DNA of 32,614 nt from Klebsiella pneumoniae (GTDB lineage: Bacteria; Myxococcota_A; UBA796; SXON01): assembly GCA_945862325.1 (NCBI GenBank), contig CAMAXZ010000047.1, forward strand, positions 1 to 32,614, given 5' to 3'. A program made the translations under genes and the position numbers. Positions 24,599 to 32,278 of the stretch are shown here, one piece after another (positions within the stretch are counted from its first letter, which is position 1; the number at the start of each line of letters is the position of its first letter). A model generated the notes under the pieces. That model had not been told where the DNA came from and searched no databases. It saw nothing but the letters and a program-made list of their open reading frames with translations.

Positions 24599-26170
24599 TC
24601 AGACCCCGTTGAGGCGGGCGAGCCGCCCCTCGATCACGTCCGCCAAGGGGATCAGCCCCTCCATGAGGTCGCGGTGCTCCGGGTCCCCCTGCATCCGGCG
24701 GAACAGTGCTTCGTCCAACGTCAGGAAGGCGCCCAGCTGCACCAGGAGGCCGATGGTCGTGGCGGCCGAGGCGGCGGCCCCCCATCGGAGGCTCGAAGGC
24801 CCCCGGCACACCGACCACCCCCGTGCCGTCGCCACGGCATCGACGACCGCGTCCATCGAAACCGTGCCCCGCCCAGGGAGATCCACCTTGACGTCGGCGC
24901 CAGCCACCCGCATCCGCACCGCGCCGCGCCGGTCGAGGAACCCCACCGCGGCGAGCAAGGCGAACGCCGGCACCCGGGTGAGCGCACGCGCGCGGAGCGC
25001 GACCATGTCCGGCACCGCCCGCACCGGAGGTTCGCCCGGGTGCATCAGGCCCCCGTGGACCGCGCGGCGCATGTCGACCGCGGTGGGGGGTCGAGCCGCT
25101 CCAGATTGCTGTTGGGTCGCCCGAAGCAGGCGGTTTACCTCGGCCACTCCGCCTCGAACGACCTCGAGTGACGACGGGAACGCGATGCAGAGATCGCGGC
25201 GCGTGGTGACCGCGAGGAAGGGAGCGCGCTCGGCCAGGCACGGCGCGCCGGCGTCGCCCGCCTCCGGAAACGACGAGAGTGAACGTCCGAACAACAGGTT
25301 CGCGACGCCCCGCTCCACCGGCTGCGCGCCGAACAGGCGCGTCGCCCAGGGACGAAACCGGCGATCGTCGGCGCCGCTGGCGCCCGGACGCCCGAGCCAA
25401 CGTCGGAAATCTGGGTCGGAGAACGCGACCGAGACGGCGCTCTCCGCCAGCTCGCGACGCGCGCACGCGCCGGCGGTCACCACGAGCACGTCTCCCTCGC
25501 GCCGCGCATCGCCGCGACGGACCGCCATGGCGATCGCGCCGCCGATCCCGCACGCGCTGCCACCCGCGGCGTCGAGCACCCCACGCACGTGCGCCGGGCT
25601 GAGCTCGCCGGCGTCGAGCAGGGCCCGCAACACGACCGCGTACACGTCGGGGCTGTCGTCGGTGCCGGCGCGGACGTCGACCGTCGCCTTCGCCTCGACA
25701 CGCACCGTCGGGAGCCCGAGGTCGACCTGACGTGCCGGAGCCCGCGGCTCGCGCCGGCGCCACGCGGGCGCGAGCAGGCGCCGCGCCGCCGCGCCGCGGC
25801 GGCGCGCGTCCACGGGGGTCAGCTCCGGTCGCTCCGCTCGGATCCACCGGGAGAACATCTCCGAGGTGCCCTCCGCTCCCTCCGCGCGCGCCCGCTCCAC
25901 CCACGGGTGCGTCGCCACGCCTTCGGCCCACGCCGCGGGCCGGCGTGGCCCCGCGTACACATAGACCAGTCCGGCCCGAGTCAGCCCCGGCTCGTCTTCG
26001 GCGTCGAGGAATCCCAGCCAGTTGCCGGCGGCGAGGTAGCCGTGGATCACACGGGGCTCGAGATCCAGCGCCTCGGCGAGGCCCCTCACCCGACGGTTCC
26101 CCGCCGCCACGTGCTCCATCACCCGTGTCAAAACGCGCGGGTTGCTCGCGAACGGAGGGGGGAGGTTCAT
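24599..26170 (-). CDS. Multi-winged-helix protein of unknown function
   Basis: This is a 523-aa protein with no family I can name. Residues about 12-75 look like a winged helix-turn-helix: RVLTRVMEHVAAGNRRVRGLAEALDLEPRV, then GYLAAGNWLGFLD, and LTRAGLVYVY. This layout is seen in domains that accompany restriction and defence proteins; that comparison rests on pattern only. A second winged-helix-like unit lies around VYAVVLRALLDAGELSPAHV and REGDVLVVTAG (about 185-245). The C-terminal 200 residues carry a further possible one. No catalytic motif or membrane segment is visible. I chose the ATG at 26170 because the -10 TACAGT ends 7 bases before it. It is coupled to the GGCT-like gene (TGA-GTG) and divergent from the ATPase-like gene. 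Confidence 0.75.
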   Translation of the reverse strand: MNLPPPFASNPRVLTRVMEHVAAGNRRVRGLAEALDLEPRVIHGYLAAGNWLGFLDAEDEPGLTRAGLVYVYAGPRRPAAWAEGVATHPWVERARAEGAEGTSEMFSRWIRAERPELTPVDARRRGAAARRLLAPAWRRREPRAPARQVDLGLPTVRVEAKATVDVRAGTDDSPDVYAVVLRALLDAGELSPAHVRGVLDAAGGSACGIGGAIAMAVRRGDARREGDVLVVTAGACARRELAESAVSVAFSDPDFRRWLGRPGASGADDRRFRPWATRLFGAQPVERGVANLLFGRSLSSFPEAGDAGAPCLAERAPFLAVTTRRDLCIAFPSSLEVVRGGVAEVNRLLRATQQQSGAARPPTAVDMRRAVHGGLMHPGEPPVRAVPDMVALRARALTRVPAFALLAAVGFLDRRGAVRMRVAGADVKVDLPGRGTVSMDAVVDAVATARGWSVCRGPSSLRWGAAASAATTIGLLVQLGAFLTLDEALFRRMQGDPEHRDLMEGLIPLADVIEGRLARLNGV

Positions 26171-26177
26171 CGCGCCC

Positions 26178-26228
26178 ACTGTAGCCCGACACCACGCTCT
26201 TGACATGGCAAGACCTACGTCGTATCGT
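26178..26228. promoter_or_regulatory. Divergent, mutually overlapping sigma70 promoters, both leaderless
   Basis: Plus strand: perfect -35 TTGACA (26200-26205), 17-base spacer, -10 TATCGT (26223-26228), 6 bases, then the ATG at 26235. Minus strand: -35 ATGTCA (26206-26201), 17-base spacer, -10 TACAGT (26183-26178), 7 bases, then the ATG at 26170. The two -35 hexamers share five bases, so two polymerases cannot sit there at once. Both transcripts should start at or next to the start codon, with no 5' leader. Confidence 0.65.
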
Positions 26229-26234
26229 TCGCGC

Positions 26235-27236
26235 ATGTCCGTGCTCGACCGCCGAATCGCCTGGGCGCAGGCGCGCCGCACCACCCCGTTCGACGCCCGC
26301 CAGGTGCACGTCGAGAGCGCGATCCGCGGACGCATCGCGCGCAAGGTGCGCGGCCACGTCCGGCGCATGGACCCCGTCGCGCTGCTCACGCCGCGCTGGT
26401 CGGCCCCACAGCCGTTCCTCGAAGACGTCGCGCTCGACCTTGCGGTCGGCAGCCCGGGGCTCGGCTGCCGCACGGTGTCTCTCCGTCCCCTTCGCGGGCG
26501 CAGCGAGGCGGAAGCCTGGAACTTCCTCCTGCGCGTCCTGTCGGACCTGGCGGGCCCGGCGCGCACGCTGCCGACCGTGGCCGATCGCCGCGGCTTTCAG
26601 TACGTCGCCCGCGAGCTGATCGACGACGCGCACGAAAACAACCACGGCTCCGCCTTGCTCGCGCACGGCGTGGAGCACCTGCCGGTGTCCGTCCTCGAAG
26701 AGCTCGTCGGGTTGTTCGGAGAGTACTTCTCCACCGCGGGAGACGACCGCCGCGTCACCGCGCTGTTCGCCGCGTCCGTCGAGTCGCCGTCGCTCCGCCT
26801 CCGCGAGATGGTGGACATCGAGCTGTGCGACTACGCCGAGCCGGAGGCCGAAGCCTCCGTGCTCGCCCTCGCCGGCCCGGTGCAGCGGGAGGCGCTCATC
26901 CGCGCCGTGGCGTTCACCGGTGGCGTGCCGGCGATGGTCGAAGCCGTCGCGCGCGGCGCGTCCGCGCATGGAAACGTGCCGCGGGACGACGGCGAGCTCC
27001 TCCGTCTCATGGGGCCGCTCGCCGACGACCTGCGCGCGGCGATCGGCATCGCGCTCACGAACCCGGAGTCGGCCGAGCGCCTGCACACCTTGCTCGACGG
27101 CGAGGCTCACGACGAAGAGCCCGAGCTGGACAACGCGCTGCGGCTCGCCGGGCTGGTGCGCCGCGTGCGGACCTCCGGAGGCGGCGCGCGCGTCGCGCTG
27201 CGAGCCCCGGCCCTCGCCGCGCTCACGCTCGGCTGA
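26235..27236 (+). CDS. Degenerate AAA/STAND-type ATPase-like protein
   Basis: This is a 333-aa protein laid out like an ORC/STAND AAA ATPase: a strand-loop-helix at 50-70, a Walker-B-like strand at 139-149, a sensor-1-like strand (VTALFAASVES, 174-184), the phrase FTGGVPAMVEAV (228-238, like the GGxP helix of such ATPases) and a C-terminal winged helix (DNALRLAGLVRRVR, 299-312). The P-loop region reads TPRWSAPQPFLED (52-64) with no GxxGxGK[ST]. The Walker B acid is replaced (LLAHGVEHL instead of LLIDGVEHL). It is therefore likely a pseudo-ATPase, perhaps a structural partner. The ATG fits a leaderless start from the adjacent promoter. The last 130 bases overlap the 3' end of the ComEC gene on the other strand. 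Confidence 0.7.
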   Translation: MSVLDRRIAWAQARRTTPFDARQVHVESAIRGRIARKVRGHVRRMDPVALLTPRWSAPQPFLEDVALDLAVGSPGLGCRTVSLRPLRGRSEAEAWNFLLRVLSDLAGPARTLPTVADRRGFQYVARELIDDAHENNHGSALLAHGVEHLPVSVLEELVGLFGEYFSTAGDDRRVTALFAASVESPSLRLREMVDIELCDYAEPEAEASVLALAGPVQREALIRAVAFTGGVPAMVEAVARGASAHGNVPRDDGELLRLMGPLADDLRAAIGIALTNPESAERLHTLLDGEAHDEEPELDNALRLAGLVRRVRTSGGGARVALRAPALAALTLG

Positions 27237-29380
27237 TCGCCGCCCAGTACGAACCGAATCGAGCCGTCGCGATCGGTGCGCCACACGCGCGACCCGCGCA
27301 GGGTCGCGAGGGTGATCGCGTGCGGATGGCCGTACCGGTTCGACGCGCCGCACGACACGACCGCGTGCCGGGCGCCTACGGCCGCCACGAGCGCGGCGGA
27401 GCTCGAGGTGCGCGAGCCGTGGTGCGGCACCTTCAAGACATCGGCGGCGACGTCCTCCGCGAGCAGCGCGCGCTCCGCGGCCGCCTCGACGTCGCCGGTG
27501 AACAGGACCCGTTGCCCGCCTGCCTCCACCCGAATCACGAGGCTCTCGTCGTTGGCCGGGTCTCCCCTCGGCCCGGCAAAGCCGGGCCGAGGGTGCAGGG
27601 CCAACCACCCGCCGTCGCGCCCGAAGTGACGGTTTGACGACGACTCCTGTGCATCCGCCCCGAGCTCCACGGGCGCCGTCGTCATCGTCGCGAGGGCGTC
27701 GCGCGCGGCCCGCGGCGCGTGGACCCTCCGCACGCGCAGCGCCCGCAACACGGGCTCCAATCCGCCGAGATGATCCGGGTGAGCGTGCGATACCACCACC
27801 CGATCGACCACGGAGACGCGACGCCGACGCAAGTAGGCCAACAGGGCGCCCCCCGGCGGCCCTCCGTCGACCAGCCAAACGCGCCCGTCCGGCCACTCGA
27901 TCGTCGCCCCGTCGCCCTGCCCGACCGCAAGGAAGGTGACGGTCGGCCCGCGAACGCGGGGCCCAAGTCCGAGCGCCAGCACGACGAGGGCGACGAGCAG
28001 GACGGGGCGGCGCGCACAGCCCATCGCGACGCACAACATCGCCGCGCCGACCGGCCCCACCGCGGGGTGAAGCCGTGGTGCCTCGGCGAGCGGCCCGAGG
28101 AGCAGGAGCGTCAACGTCAGGCTGGCGTCCGCGACCCACAAGCACGCCGCGCCCGCCGGCCCTGGCAGCACCTGGCTCGCCAGGAGCGCCGGCGTGCCGA
28201 TCGACCCCGCGACCGGCACCGCGACGAGGTTCGCCAGCGGGGTGACGAGCGGGAGATCCTGGAAGTGCAACGCCGTGACGGGCAGGGTGCCCGCGGTGGC
28301 GCCCACCGTGCTGACGAGCGCGCCGGCGAGCGCCTTCGCCCACCACGGGAGGTCTGGGGGCAGGAGGCGCAAGAGCGACCGCTCCACGAGGAAGATCCCG
28401 ATGAGTGCGCCGAAGCTGAGCTGGGCCGTGAGGTCGTGCACGGCGTCGGGCTCGACCACGACACACCCGACCCACGCGAGCGACAGCGCCTCCCACCGAC
28501 CAGGGGAGCGCCCGAGCACGAGGGTCGCGGCCGCGACGGCGACCATCCACGCAGCACGGCGCGCGGGGATGGGCCAGCCAGCGAGCGCCGCGTACGCGAA
28601 CGCCGCCCCCACGCCGACCGCCGCGGTGATGACTCGGGCCGCGACCGGCGCCCCCAACCACACGAGGGGGCGGGTCGACATCGCGGCACAGGCCGCCGCC
28701 GCCGCCGCGCAGAGACCGACGTGCAACCCGGAGATCGACACGAGGTGCCACGTGCCGGTCGCCTTGAGCACCCGCGCGGACTCGGGGTCGATGCCGTCGC
28801 GCGCGCCATCGAGCATGGCGCGGAGGAGCCCCGCGTGCCGGGCACCGTCGACCCGGGGTGACCACGGCGGAGCGCCGAGGCGGGTGACCTCGGATGCGCG
28901 AACCACGACGGCCACGCCTTCGGCCGCGGTTGCCCAAGACGGATCGACCGCCCCGGCGAGAGCCCCCGTCGGCACCGGCGCCGCGCGGCCACGCACGAGC
29001 ACACCGACCCCGGGCGTTGGCGGAACGCCGGGAAATCGGACCCGCACGCGCCCGCCCGTCGCCGGGCCGTGGGTCACGAACACCGGCGCTTCGGCGCCGA
29101 CCGCGGCGCCGTCGACCCTCCCGCGCAGCCACACCTCGCCGGAGAGCACCACCCCGTCCGGCCGCGCGGACAACAGCGCGAGGCCGAACGCCACTCCGGC
29201 GGCCAGCAACGCGAGGGCCCCCGCCACGACGACGAGACGACCACGGGGGCGCCCGACGACCGCCGCGAGCGCGAGGAGGGCCGCGCACGCCGCGAAGGCG
29301 AGGTGGACGTCGGGGCGGAGTCCGGGCCAGACGGCGCCACCGATGGCGAGGCCGAGGGCGAAGGCGGGCAAGGGCGGCAT
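27107..29380 (-). CDS. comEC: ComEC/Rec2 family DNA uptake channel
   Basis: This is an inner-membrane protein of 757 aa that forms the channel for DNA entry during natural transformation. An N-terminal set of membrane helices is followed by the ComEC domain with ISGLHVGL (about residue 215) and many hydrophobic helices. The C-terminal metallo-beta-lactamase domain has HAHPDHLGG (about residue 530), FTGDVE, PHHGS and GHPH. The conserved part ends around WRTDRDGSIRF. The final roughly 50 residues come from sequence antisense to the neighbouring gene and look unconserved. I chose the ATG at 29380; a TTG at 29398 would add six residues. No other competence genes are nearby. Confidence 0.9.
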   Translation of the reverse strand: MPPLPAFALGLAIGGAVWPGLRPDVHLAFAACAALLALAAVVGRPRGRLVVVAGALALLAAGVAFGLALLSARPDGVVLSGEVWLRGRVDGAAVGAEAPVFVTHGPATGGRVRVRFPGVPPTPGVGVLVRGRAAPVPTGALAGAVDPSWATAAEGVAVVVRASEVTRLGAPPWSPRVDGARHAGLLRAMLDGARDGIDPESARVLKATGTWHLVSISGLHVGLCAAAAAACAAMSTRPLVWLGAPVAARVITAAVGVGAAFAYAALAGWPIPARRAAWMVAVAAATLVLGRSPGRWEALSLAWVGCVVVEPDAVHDLTAQLSFGALIGIFLVERSLLRLLPPDLPWWAKALAGALVSTVGATAGTLPVTALHFQDLPLVTPLANLVAVPVAGSIGTPALLASQVLPGPAGAACLWVADASLTLTLLLLGPLAEAPRLHPAVGPVGAAMLCVAMGCARRPVLLVALVVLALGLGPRVRGPTVTFLAVGQGDGATIEWPDGRVWLVDGGPPGGALLAYLRRRRVSVVDRVVVSHAHPDHLGGLEPVLRALRVRRVHAPRAARDALATMTTAPVELGADAQESSSNRHFGRDGGWLALHPRPGFAGPRGDPANDESLVIRVEAGGQRVLFTGDVEAAAERALLAEDVAADVLKVPHHGSRTSSSAALVAAVGARHAVVSCGASNRYGHPHAITLATLRGSRVWRTDRDGSIRFVLGGDQPSVSAARAGARSATRAPPPEVRTRRTSPASRSALSSSGSSS

Positions 29381-29453
29381 GCGGCGCACCCACTGCAAGC
29401 GGCGCGCCGCGTCACGATCCGCCTCGAACCGCGTCGGAGCCCCGAAGGGTCCC

Positions 29454-29489
29454 CGACGATCGTCGACGTTCGTCGGACGATCGTCGACG
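29454..29489. promoter_or_regulatory. Two palindromic repeats 21 bp apart upstream of comEC
   Basis: GACGATCGTCGACG occurs twice (29455-29468 and 29476-29489). Each copy contains the perfect palindrome GACGATCGTC. Their centres are exactly 21 bp apart, about two helical turns. The pair can also fold into one long hairpin (11 bp, one-base bulge, 3 bp, 4-base loop). It lies between the glycosyltransferase stop (29511) and the comEC start on the same strand, so it could be an operator for comEC or a terminator-like hairpin without a T-run. Confidence 0.5.
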
Positions 29490-29510
29490 ACCTTCGTCAG
29501 CCCGCGGGCG

Positions 29511-31055
29511 TCAAGGCGGCACGAACCGGATCGGACGCGCGAGGGCGGCGCCGCGTTGCTCCGGAGTCAACCCGGACATGTTGCGAATCACGTGGGCGAC
29601 CCGTCCGCTCGCGGGGCGATCCCGCAGGTACTGCGTGCGCCACGCCGTCTTCGGGTTGCGGAGGATACCGGCGAGGAAGGCTGCTTCCTCCGGAAGCAGG
29701 CCGGCTGGACGCTTCACGAAGTACACCTCGGCGGCGCGGCGGGCACCGCGCAGATTCGGCCCCCACTCGACCACGTTCACGTACAACTCCAGGATGCGTC
29801 GCTTTCCGAGGCGCTGCTCCAGGTTCACCGCGTAGAGAAGCTCCCGCAGCTTGCGGCCGTAGGTCCGCTCGCCGTCGAGGAAGAGGTTCTTCGCCAGCTG
29901 CTGGCTCAGGGTGCTGCCCCCGCGGACCACGTCGCCCGCCTCGCGGTTGTCGGCGAACGCCGAGACGATCCCGTCGAGGTCGAAGCCGGGGTGCGCGCGG
30001 AAGCGGGCGTCCTCCGCGGCGATGATCGCGGCGGGCAGCAGCTCGCCCACCTCGCCGAGCGGGATCCACGTCTCCGTACCCTCCCCAACGCGCAGCAGGA
30101 TTGGCTCCCCTGCGGCGTCGCGGGCGCGGAACGTGAACGGCCCGTACTCCAGGTCCGCCCCCACGAGGTCCGATACCGTGAAGTCGAGGATCTCGGGATG
30201 GATCTCCACGAGGCCGCCTGGATGGCGCCACGTGCCCGTCGCCGCGACGGTGCCTCCGATCCGAGCGCGGTCCGCCTCGGGCACGGCATCGGCGAACACG
30301 GCGTAGGCCGAGGCGATCGGCGTGGCGGGCAAGGCGAACCGCACCTCCCATTCCGAGTCGCGGAGCGACGCGCCACCGAGGCGCTTCGCGTCGATGCCCA
30401 CCCGCACGTCCGCGACCTGGCCGCTCCCCTCGAAGCGCCCGTCGTCCCATCGCCCCTCGACCACCGCGCGCGGCAGGCTCACCACGCGCGAATCGAGGTA
30501 CCCCGACGGAAGTCGCGGCGCCTCGGACACCGCCGTCACCACGACGCCGCCCACGGCGTCGCGCGTGACGTCCACCGTCCAGGCGCCGAACGGCGTTGGG
30601 ACCGTGGCCTGCACGCGCGCGTCGTCGATCGTGACGCCGTCGCCGACGAGGTGGCGCTCGGGCCACACGGTGCCCGCGAGGACGGGGAGCTCCAATGGGG
30701 CGCCCTCGACCTGCAGGTCCGCGACGCGGACCTCCCGTATCGGGAGGTAGCGCGCGTCGAAGCCGCCACCGGCCGCCCCGATCGCGCCGCCGCCGCCGAG
30801 GTCCAAGCGCGCCCCCTCGAGCACCGCGACCCGGTCCCACCCGACGACGAGCCGCTCCGCGGCGACCGGGCCCACCCGAACCGCCGTCGCGCACACCCCC
30901 TGCGCGCACCACGCGCACCCGCCGAGCGTGACGCCGACCTGGGGCGCCAACGCGAGGGAGAGGCCGGGAGCCGCGGCGACCCCGCCCGCGCACCCCGCGG
31001 CGAACGCCGCCGCGAGCGCTCCGAAAATCCAGCGAGAACGCCCCCTCGGCTTCAT
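29511..31055 (-). CDS. Peptidoglycan glycosyltransferase (GT51) with long N-terminal domain
   Basis: The protein has 514 aa. An N-terminal membrane anchor (about 9-29) is followed by some 290 residues of beta-rich sequence, and then a GT51 lipid II glycosyltransferase domain (about 325-500): EDARFRAHPGFD with catalytic E348, RGGSTLSQQLAKNLFL, and LRELLYAVNLEQRLGKRRILELYVN. There is no transpeptidase domain, so it is a monofunctional enzyme. The N-terminal region is far longer than in MtgA. It has short alternating strands of the AsmA/YhdP type; this is inference. The ATG overlaps the stop of the YihY-type gene by 4 bases (ATGA). Confidence 0.92.
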   Translation of the reverse strand: MKPRGRSRWIFGALAAAFAAGCAGGVAAAPGLSLALAPQVGVTLGGCAWCAQGVCATAVRVGPVAAERLVVGWDRVAVLEGARLDLGGGGAIGAAGGGFDARYLPIREVRVADLQVEGAPLELPVLAGTVWPERHLVGDGVTIDDARVQATVPTPFGAWTVDVTRDAVGGVVVTAVSEAPRLPSGYLDSRVVSLPRAVVEGRWDDGRFEGSGQVADVRVGIDAKRLGGASLRDSEWEVRFALPATPIASAYAVFADAVPEADRARIGGTVAATGTWRHPGGLVEIHPEILDFTVSDLVGADLEYGPFTFRARDAAGEPILLRVGEGTETWIPLGEVGELLPAAIIAAEDARFRAHPGFDLDGIVSAFADNREAGDVVRGGSTLSQQLAKNLFLDGERTYGRKLRELLYAVNLEQRLGKRRILELYVNVVEWGPNLRGARRAAEVYFVKRPAGLLPEEAAFLAGILRNPKTAWRTQYLRDRPASGRVAHVIRNMSGLTPEQRGAALARPIRFVPP

Positions 31056-32278
31056 CCGGCCGCGGCCAGCTCAGCGACGGGACGGTCCGCGGGGACCCCA
31101 AGAAGCTCGTCCGCGAGATCAGCGAACGGCGCGGCGCCGCCGCGGCCCCGGCATCGGAGCACCACCTCCCGCCCGGTCACACGGTCGGGCGGCGCGGCGG
31201 GCACCCAGCCGGTGTCGGCGCTCGCGAGGAACCCAACTTCCGCCAAGAGCTCCAACGCGGCACGCACACGCGCGGGATCGCCACCGACTTCACGCGTCAC
31301 CGCCGGCTCGGGGATCGGCCCCTCGCCGGCGGCCCACTGGCGTACGACGACGACGAGGCACCCGAGCGCGAAGAACCCGTCGGGCTCCGCCGCACCGAAG
31401 TCGGAGGCGTGGAGCCGCTCCTCCGCGGCGAGCAGGTCGGGCAACCGCTGCGCCACGTACGCCAGCTCGACCCCGAAGAGCACGATCCACCACAAGACAT
31501 ACAGCCACAGCAGGAAGATCGGGAACAGCGCGAGGGACCCGTACACCGCCACCGCGGCGTCCGCGGTGCCGAGTACGTCGGTGTACGCGCCGAAGCCCGA
31601 CTTCGCGACCTCGAACAGCACGGCGGAGCAGCCGCCGCCGATCATCGCGGGCCTCCATCGGACCTCCGTGTCGGGCAGCGCCTTGATCGCGCCGGTGAAC
31701 GCCACCGCGGTCAGTACGATGGGCGCGAGCCGCTGAAGCACGCCGATGTCCACCCCGCCACGGAGCTGCCCGCTGACGTGGAATCCGTAGGCGATCATCA
31801 CCGGCACCAGGGTGAACAGGGCATAGAAGATGACGACGCGCACCAGCAGCGGCCGGCGGACCGGCACCGCCCACAACGACGAATACGCCTCTTCGACGCT
31901 GAAGAAGATGCGCGACGCGGTGAACCCGACGCCCACGAGTCCCGCCACCCCGAGGCGCGTGTAGTCCACCTCTGCGAGGTAGGCGTCGAGCTGCGCCCCC
32001 ACCGCGCTGACGGGGCCCGCCAGCAGGGTGGAATACAAGAACGCCCGGACCGCATCGTTGCCACCGAAGGGCTGCATCACCGCGGCGACGAGCACCAGCG
32101 AGGGCACGATCGCCACGAGCGACCAGTACGACAGCGTGCCCGCCCGCACGTGGACCTGATCCCGCGACAGCTCGCGAACGAACACCGCGATGCTCATCAG
32201 CGGGCCGCGCAGCGCCCGCGGGACCGAACCGCCGCGCACCGCGCCGACATAGAGCGCCTCGAGCGGGTGCTGCGTCAC
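31052..32278 (-). CDS. YihY/BrkB-family membrane protein with C-terminal winged-helix-like tail
   Basis: The protein has 408 aa. About six membrane helices span residues 25-280. The family phrases are AGTLSYWSLVAIVPSLVLV, LFTLVPVMIAYG, and GSLALFPIFLLWLYVLWWIVLFGVELAYV. The family was once called RNase BN, but that activity was assigned wrongly; its real function is unclear. After about residue 300 the cytoplasmic tail looks like a winged helix (FFALGCLVVVVRQWA, EPAVTREVGGDPARVRAALELLAEVGFL). The start is a GTG that overlaps the stop of the upstream gene (GTGA); the longer frame upstream is not conserved. It is coupled to the downstream glycosyltransferase, suggesting a cell-envelope operon. 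Confidence 0.88.
   Translation of the reverse strand: MTQHPLEALYVGAVRGGSVPRALRGPLMSIAVFVRELSRDQVHVRAGTLSYWSLVAIVPSLVLVAAVMQPFGGNDAVRAFLYSTLLAGPVSAVGAQLDAYLAEVDYTRLGVAGLVGVGFTASRIFFSVEEAYSSLWAVPVRRPLLVRVVIFYALFTLVPVMIAYGFHVSGQLRGGVDIGVLQRLAPIVLTAVAFTGAIKALPDTEVRWRPAMIGGGCSAVLFEVAKSGFGAYTDVLGTADAAVAVYGSLALFPIFLLWLYVLWWIVLFGVELAYVAQRLPDLLAAEERLHASDFGAAEPDGFFALGCLVVVVRQWAAGEGPIPEPAVTREVGGDPARVRAALELLAEVGFLASADTGWVPAAPPDRVTGREVVLRCRGRGGAAPFADLADELLGVPADRPVAELAAAG

Noticed and set aside
22254..29393. One open minus-strand frame of about 2379 codons
   Set aside because: Only the first 1095 bases from the kinase end encode recognisable domains; the rest is antisense or out of frame to comEC and other genes. 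High GC removes stop codons by chance.
28194..31736. Plus-strand open frame of about 1180 codons opposite comEC, the glycosyltransferase and the YihY gene
   Set aside because: Arg/Pro/Ala-rich low-complexity translation, no domains, and clear real genes on the other strand.
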